DNA of 64,000 nt, from positions 1-64,000 of the forward strand of contig NZ_CP012984.1 of the NCBI RefSeq assembly GCF_001411495.1, given 5' to 3'. The notes under the pieces were generated by a model. That model was given only the letters and a program-made list of their open reading frames with translations, ran no database searches and was not told the origin of the DNA. Shown here in pieces: positions 60,621-64,000 of this stretch. Within the stretch, counting starts at the first letter, position 1, and every line of letters begins with the position of its first letter. The position numbers and the translations under genes are program-made. The stretch is from Burkholderia cepacia ATCC 25416 (lineage in GTDB: Bacteria; Pseudomonadota; Gammaproteobacteria; Burkholderiales; Burkholderiaceae).

Positions 60621-61427
60621 TTATCCGGCGGTCCTGACGCTCTTGAGAATCGAGCTTTCGAACATCTTGGGCGCATAGCTTTGCAGGAAAAGAATCATCC
60701 CCGTCATCTTGCCAACCGGATTGCTGAACTTCGGTTCTTTCGTGCCGATCATTTTCGTGATGGTGTGCACAACCGCATCAGGCGCCTCGGCCTCATCGAT
60801 ACCTTTTTGCGTGGCGGCACGAACCTGTTTGCGGTAAGCGTCGTAGTCGGGGATATTGCCACCTGTAGACGAAACCGAATTTTGTCCAAGGTTGGTTTTG
60901 AACCACACCGGCTCGACCACGCTGACTTTGATGTTGAACTGGTTCAGCTCGAAACGCAGGGCTTTGAAATAACCTTCGACCGCATGCTTCGAAGCCGAGT
61001 AATAGGACAGATTCGGCGGGCCGATCAAGCCAACGATGGAACTGACGGTGATGATCTGCCCGCTCTTTTGCTTGCGAAAGAAGGGGAGCAAGGCGTTCGT
61101 GACCTTGACCGTTCCCCAGAAGTTCGTTTCGAACTGCTGCCGCCCGACTTCAAGCGGTGTCTCTTCAGCGATACCCGTCACCATGTAGCCCGCATTGTTG
61201 ACGAGAACGTCAAGTTGCTTCGTATAGGTGAAAAGCTCATGCGTGAACGACTCGATAGAAGTGTCGTCGTCGATATCAAGGCGCAGCAACTTGAAGGGCA
61301 CGTTCCGCGCGTATTTTTCCGGCTGACGACTGGTGCCGATCACGTTGAAGCCGTCCTTGTGGAGTTTGTTCGCCAGCATCAAACCAAAGCCCGACGATGC
61401 CCCAGTAATCAAAATTGTCTTCTTCAT
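60621..61427 (-). CDS. SDR family oxidoreductase (268 aa)
   Basis: A classical SDR with TGASSGFGLMLA near 8-19, VLVNNAGYMVTG near 82, SSIVGLIGPPNLSYYSASKH with the catalytic residues, and a longer C-terminus (FSNPVGKMTGMILFLQSYAP). Similar proteins are oxidoreductases on steroid or retinol-like substrates. GGAGAG precedes the ATG at 61427. It is divergent from the AraC-type gene at 61766, which may regulate it, as is common for such pairs. Confidence 0.9.
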   Translation of the reverse strand: MKKTILITGASSGFGLMLANKLHKDGFNVIGTSRQPEKYARNVPFKLLRLDIDDDTSIESFTHELFTYTKQLDVLVNNAGYMVTGIAEETPLEVGRQQFETNFWGTVKVTNALLPFFRKQKSGQIITVSSIVGLIGPPNLSYYSASKHAVEGYFKALRFELNQFNIKVSVVEPVWFKTNLGQNSVSSTGGNIPDYDAYRKQVRAATQKGIDEAEAPDAVVHTITKMIGTKEPKFSNPVGKMTGMILFLQSYAPKMFESSILKSVRTAG

Positions 61428-61765
61428 CTCTCCAGCTCCCGGTATTCGAAATGGCCTATGAAGGCTTGCGAAAAATTGTTGATGTAGATGGATCCGAGTT
61501 CGTCATTGCCGGCCTCCTTCAAGAACGACTCGGCGAGGCTGGCTAGAGTGGATGGCCATGCTGGCTCGGCAACGGCATGACGCGCGATTCGAGGTGCAAA
61601 CCAATTCTGACGATCCTCGACGGTTGCTGCCATTCTGCCTGCCGATCGCGCCATGGACACTAGCCGATCACGCCAACAGACTCGCCGAACACGCCAATAT
61701 TTACGCGGTCCCAAGTGGCGGGTTTTGCTATTGTGATGGCGCGATCTGCGGGATAGACTCATGCG
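61428..61765. other. Divergent intergenic region with a decayed ORF
   Basis: A 338-base region between divergent genes. A minus-strand frame over 61424-61500 (ESFLKEAGNDELGSIYINNF) may be the relic of a gene's end, but most of the longer ORF has biased composition and no start. The promoters of the SDR and araC-type genes should lie here; I cannot place boxes with confidence. Confidence 0.4.
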
Positions 61766-62860
61766 ATGAATACGAAAAGTAACTATCCCCCGAGCGGTCG
61801 GCATGGCCATCCGACGGACTATGCCATTTGGCCCGGATGGCGCTTGTTGATGCAGGATGCAGGCATTGCAGCTTCGCCGGTTTTGCGCCGTGCGCAGCTA
61901 CCGGGGGATCTGTTTTCGCGTCAGAACGTTCGCCTCGATCCGACCAGTTTCTTCATGTTGTGGAAGGCCATTGAGGCCGAGGCAGCGACAATCAACGCGG
62001 ACGTACCGGCAGCGCTGCAAATCGCAAAGGTGATGTCGTCGGACTGGTTCGATCCCGAGCTTTTCGCCGCGCTATGTAGTTCAAATATGGGCGGAGCACT
62101 CGACCGAATCGCGAAGTACGTCAGACTGATAGCGCCCATGATCATTCGGATCGATCGAGCGATCGAGCACACCACAGTTTCCATCGACTTCTTGGATCAC
62201 ACCCTGCCGCCACCCGATGTATTTCTCACTTTCAAGCTGGTCTTTTTCGTGCAACTAGCACGCTTGGCGACACGAAGTCCGGTACGCCCATTACGAGTGA
62301 GTTGGCCGTTGGCGACGGGCGAATCGAATGACAGCGTGGCCGCCTACCAAGCATATTTCGGCGTGCCAGTGACAGATGCGCCCTTAGCCACCGTTGTATT
62401 CGCTGCTGAGGATATCGAGCGGCCATTCCTGACCGAAAACCACAAAATGTGGCAGTTCTTCGAGCCATCGCTACGTCAGAGACTAGCGGATTTGGATAGG
62501 ACGGCCAGTATGGCGGAAAGAGTGCGCAGTACCCTGCTGGAGACGCTCCCGGCAGGAGAGGTGTCCATGCAAGTGATCAGTCGAAAACTTGCGGTCAGCG
62601 TCCGCACGTTGCAGCGCAGGCTTCAAGATGAGGGAACCTCGTTCCAGCAAACGCTGGACACTTTGCGTGAATCGTTGGCCTATCACTATCTTGGCAACAC
62701 TACGATGTCTAGCGCCGAGATCTCCTTTCTACTGGGATTCGACGATTCCAATTCCTTTGCTCGCGCGTTCCACTCATGGACTGGCAAAACGCCGCACAAG
62801 GTACGAACGGAGATTGGTGTTAGCAATAGCGAGTCGAATGCGGATACAGCCGGGGTGTAG
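61766..62860 (+). CDS. AraC family transcriptional regulator (OruR/ArgR-like)
   Basis: A 364-residue regulator with the N-terminal domain of the OruR/Rv1395 type (PVLRRAQLPGDLFSRQNVRL; KYVRLIAPMIIRIDRAIEHT; LRVSWPL) and the C-terminal double-HTH AraC domain. The latter has SMQVISRKLAVSVRTLQRRL followed by SSAEISFLLGFDDSNSFARAFHSWTGKTP, the AraC signature. It likely activates the divergent SDR gene or its own neighbours when a ligand is bound. Start at ATG 61766. Confidence 0.92.
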   Translation: MNTKSNYPPSGRHGHPTDYAIWPGWRLLMQDAGIAASPVLRRAQLPGDLFSRQNVRLDPTSFFMLWKAIEAEAATINADVPAALQIAKVMSSDWFDPELFAALCSSNMGGALDRIAKYVRLIAPMIIRIDRAIEHTTVSIDFLDHTLPPPDVFLTFKLVFFVQLARLATRSPVRPLRVSWPLATGESNDSVAAYQAYFGVPVTDAPLATVVFAAEDIERPFLTENHKMWQFFEPSLRQRLADLDRTASMAERVRSTLLETLPAGEVSMQVISRKLAVSVRTLQRRLQDEGTSFQQTLDTLRESLAYHYLGNTTMSSAEISFLLGFDDSNSFARAFHSWTGKTPHKVRTEIGVSNSESNADTAGV

Positions 62861-63023
62861 TAGCTAAGCGCCAACTGACTCATCGGGATTTCGATCTCGG
62901 GCGAAATTTGTGCGCGCGACGATGCGCCGGGATACATCGGCTTGCCTCGCCGAAGAAGGCGTTCGAAGCATCCGCCCGTTCATCGATGCGCACGTTGAAT
63001 GACCGCTCTCTGGACCGGCGACT

Positions 63024-63080
63024 GTCGCTTCAGGGTCGGCTACAGCCGACCGTGTTGGGCGGAAACCGGCCAGAAGCGAC
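63024..63080. repeat. Dispersed inverted-repeat element, second copy
   Basis: GTCGCTT (63024-63030) and AAGCGAC (63074-63080) bracket GGGTCGG...CGGCCAG, similar to the copy at 49011-49083. The rest of 62861-63143 holds no supported gene. Confidence 0.5.
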
Positions 63081-63143
63081 CAGTCGGGATGAAACAGCGG
63101 CAGGCCGCTTCGATTGATCAAGCGGCCTTTCATCGTCATCTCT

Positions 63144-63548
63144 TCAAATGGCCTGCGCCGTCGAGAATGCGCGTGCCGCAGCCATTGTATCCAGTGCTTC
63201 GCGCAAGAGCAGGATTTTGCCGTTGTTCGCCACCAGCCGCCCTGCGTACATCTGTCGATAGATTTTCCCCGTCGATGGCACGAGCGCTTCGACTTCATAT
63301 TCGGCGAATACCTGCTCAGGCGTTTCGATCAGCAGCCGCACATTTCTGAACGAAAAATCCGGTACTTTCGCGAGCAGCGAGGCGATGAAGCCTTCGATCG
63401 CTTTTGGCCCCTGTGCTCGCCCGTCAATGCCAAGCGACTTCAGATAAGGGAGCTCCAGCACGCCATCGTCGGCAAACAGTGCAGCGGCCGCACGTGGGTC
63501 ACGAATCGATTCGAGATAAGCGGAAAGCAGTTGTTTAGCGTCGTTCAT
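63144..63548 (-). CDS. SnoaL/NTF2-like fold protein
   Basis: A 134-residue NTF2-like protein: LLSAYLESIRDPRAAAALFA, DDGVLELPYLKSLGIDGRAQ, GPKAIEGFIASLLAKVPDFS and AEYEVEALVPSTGKIYRQMY. Such cone-shaped folds act as small isomerases, dehydratases or ligand-binding proteins. It lies 33 bases downstream of the alpha/beta hydrolase gene on the same strand and is probably in its operon. Confidence 0.85.
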   Translation of the reverse strand: MNDAKQLLSAYLESIRDPRAAAALFADDGVLELPYLKSLGIDGRAQGPKAIEGFIASLLAKVPDFSFRNVRLLIETPEQVFAEYEVEALVPSTGKIYRQMYAGRLVANNGKILLLREALDTMAAARAFSTAQAI

Positions 63549-63581
63549 GATCGGCTCGATAAAGGCGTTAAAGGATGCGAT

Positions 63582-64000
63582 TCATTGCAGATGCGTCTTC
63601 AACGCAGTCGCCATCTGCTGCATCGCTGCGCGCGTCGGTGCGTCCGCAGCAAGCACGTTGAGTAGGCCGAAGTCGTGGATCGTGCCTTTGTACTGGATCG
63701 TCGTCACGTCGTTGCCCGCCTGGTCGAGCCGATATCCATATGCTTCGCCTTCGTCGCGCAGCACGTCGAACTGCGCCGTCTGGATGAGCGCGGGCGGCAA
63801 GCCCTTCAATTCGTCGAGTGACGCGCGCAGCGGCGACGCGTAGCGTTCGTTGCGCTCACCTTCGTCGATCGTGTAGGCATTCCAGAACCACTTCATCATG
63901 TCGCGGCTCAGGAAGTAGCCATTTGCAAAGGCGTCGTACGAGGCATTGTCGAACGCGTGGTCGGCCACCGGCCACATGAGGCCCTGGAAGCGGATTGCCG
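63582..64000 (-). CDS. Alpha/beta hydrolase (HSL/lipase-like), partial
   Basis: The C-terminal 139 residues of an alpha/beta hydrolase; the frame is open to the end of the window (AIRFQGLMWPVADHAFDN) and the nucleophile Ser is outside. The catalytic Asp is in TAQFDVLRDEGEAYGYRLDQ and the His in GTIHDFGLL, the order of the hormone-sensitive lipase (abhydrolase 3) family. It hydrolyses esters of short acyl chains. It continues beyond base 64000. Confidence 0.87.
   Translation of the reverse strand, partial: AIRFQGLMWPVADHAFDNASYDAFANGYFLSRDMMKWFWNAYTIDEGERNERYASPLRASLDELKGLPPALIQTAQFDVLRDEGEAYGYRLDQAGNDVTTIQYKGTIHDFGLLNVLAADAPTRAAMQQMATALKTHLQ

Noticed and set aside
61501..61810. 5' part of the 128-codon minus ORF between the SDR and araC-type genes
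   Set aside because: Arg/Ser-rich with no start signal; it also runs into the araC-type 5' region. Only the last 25 codons look protein-like and may be a relic.
1..64000. tRNA, rRNA or riboswitch genes
   Set aside because: I looked for conserved T-loop motifs and rRNA-like blocks and found nothing convincing by eye; a covariance-model search would be needed to exclude small RNAs.

Overview
The window looks like part of a large secondary replicon (megaplasmid or third chromosome) of a Burkholderia cepacia complex-like betaproteobacterium. Most genes are GC-rich and read as typical Burkholderia families. The middle carries a complete plasmid-type maintenance module: an iteron origin, a Rep_3 initiator, ParA/ParB and a family of 16-bp parS-like palindromes. 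The species-level assignment is inference from gene content.

Layout. (1) 1-5.9 kb, + strand: the end of imuB, dnaE2 (SOS mutasome), an H-NS-type silencer, two unknown proteins and a tyrosine-recombinase-like protein lacking catalytic residues. (2) 5.9-11.2 kb, - strand: single accessory genes (orphan DndC/PAPS-reductase-like enzyme, truncated PLD nuclease, small membrane proteins, SlyB-type lipoprotein), most followed by a private hairpin terminator. (3) 11.2-20.8 kb, - strand: one tightly coupled operon with a type IV secretion core (VirB8, VirB9, VirB10), two lytic transglycosylases, a VirB9-like/TcpQ-like mosaic, a TcpQ-type protein and a PilN-type secretin, continuing into PRTRC proteins B, A (JAMM fold) and ThiF (E1 fold). 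No ATPase, coupling protein or relaxase is present. (4) 20.8-26.3 kb: an 18-bp operator palindrome, a small ParB/KorB-like protein, 18 iterons, four tandem AT-rich 12-mers, a DnaA box, repA, parB, parA and seven parS-like sites. (5) 26.7-50.5 kb: an accessory island with a large DUF3701-type integrase, HU, a YhcG-type PDDEXK protein, an eighth parS-like site, an FRG-domain protein, a frameshifted integrase fragment, a 1500-residue nuclease-TPR-GreAB-C-like-PIN protein, a 1202-residue SIR2 protein, a decayed TnsB/TniA-type transposon split by an IS66 element with a perfect 8-bp target duplication, an AT-rich patch with two exported or unknown proteins, an E1-like ThiF and a membrane-anchored patatin. 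(6) 51-59.4 kb: catabolic genes (HTH-citrate synthase, VOC protein, two sugar-acid-type MFS permeases, SDR, D-2-hydroxyacid dehydrogenase, enolase-superfamily enzyme). (7) 59.5-64 kb: SDRs, YciI, an AraC regulator, a SnoaL-like protein and a partial alpha/beta hydrolase.

How it fits together: the rep/par core keeps the replicon, and the neighbouring core-only secretion operon looks like a remnant or repurposed conjugation apparatus that acquired PRTRC ubiquitin-like genes. The integrase-bounded island is a defence/mobile hotspot: an FRG protein, a TPR-PIN conflict protein, a SIR2 NADase candidate, E1-like and patatin genes sit among transposon debris. The right third is ordinary metabolic cargo. 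The strongest candidates for something new are the combined T4SS-core/PRTRC operon, the nuclease-TPR-GreAB-C-PIN fusion, the large SIR2 protein, and the E1-like plus patatin pair lacking any nucleotide cyclase.
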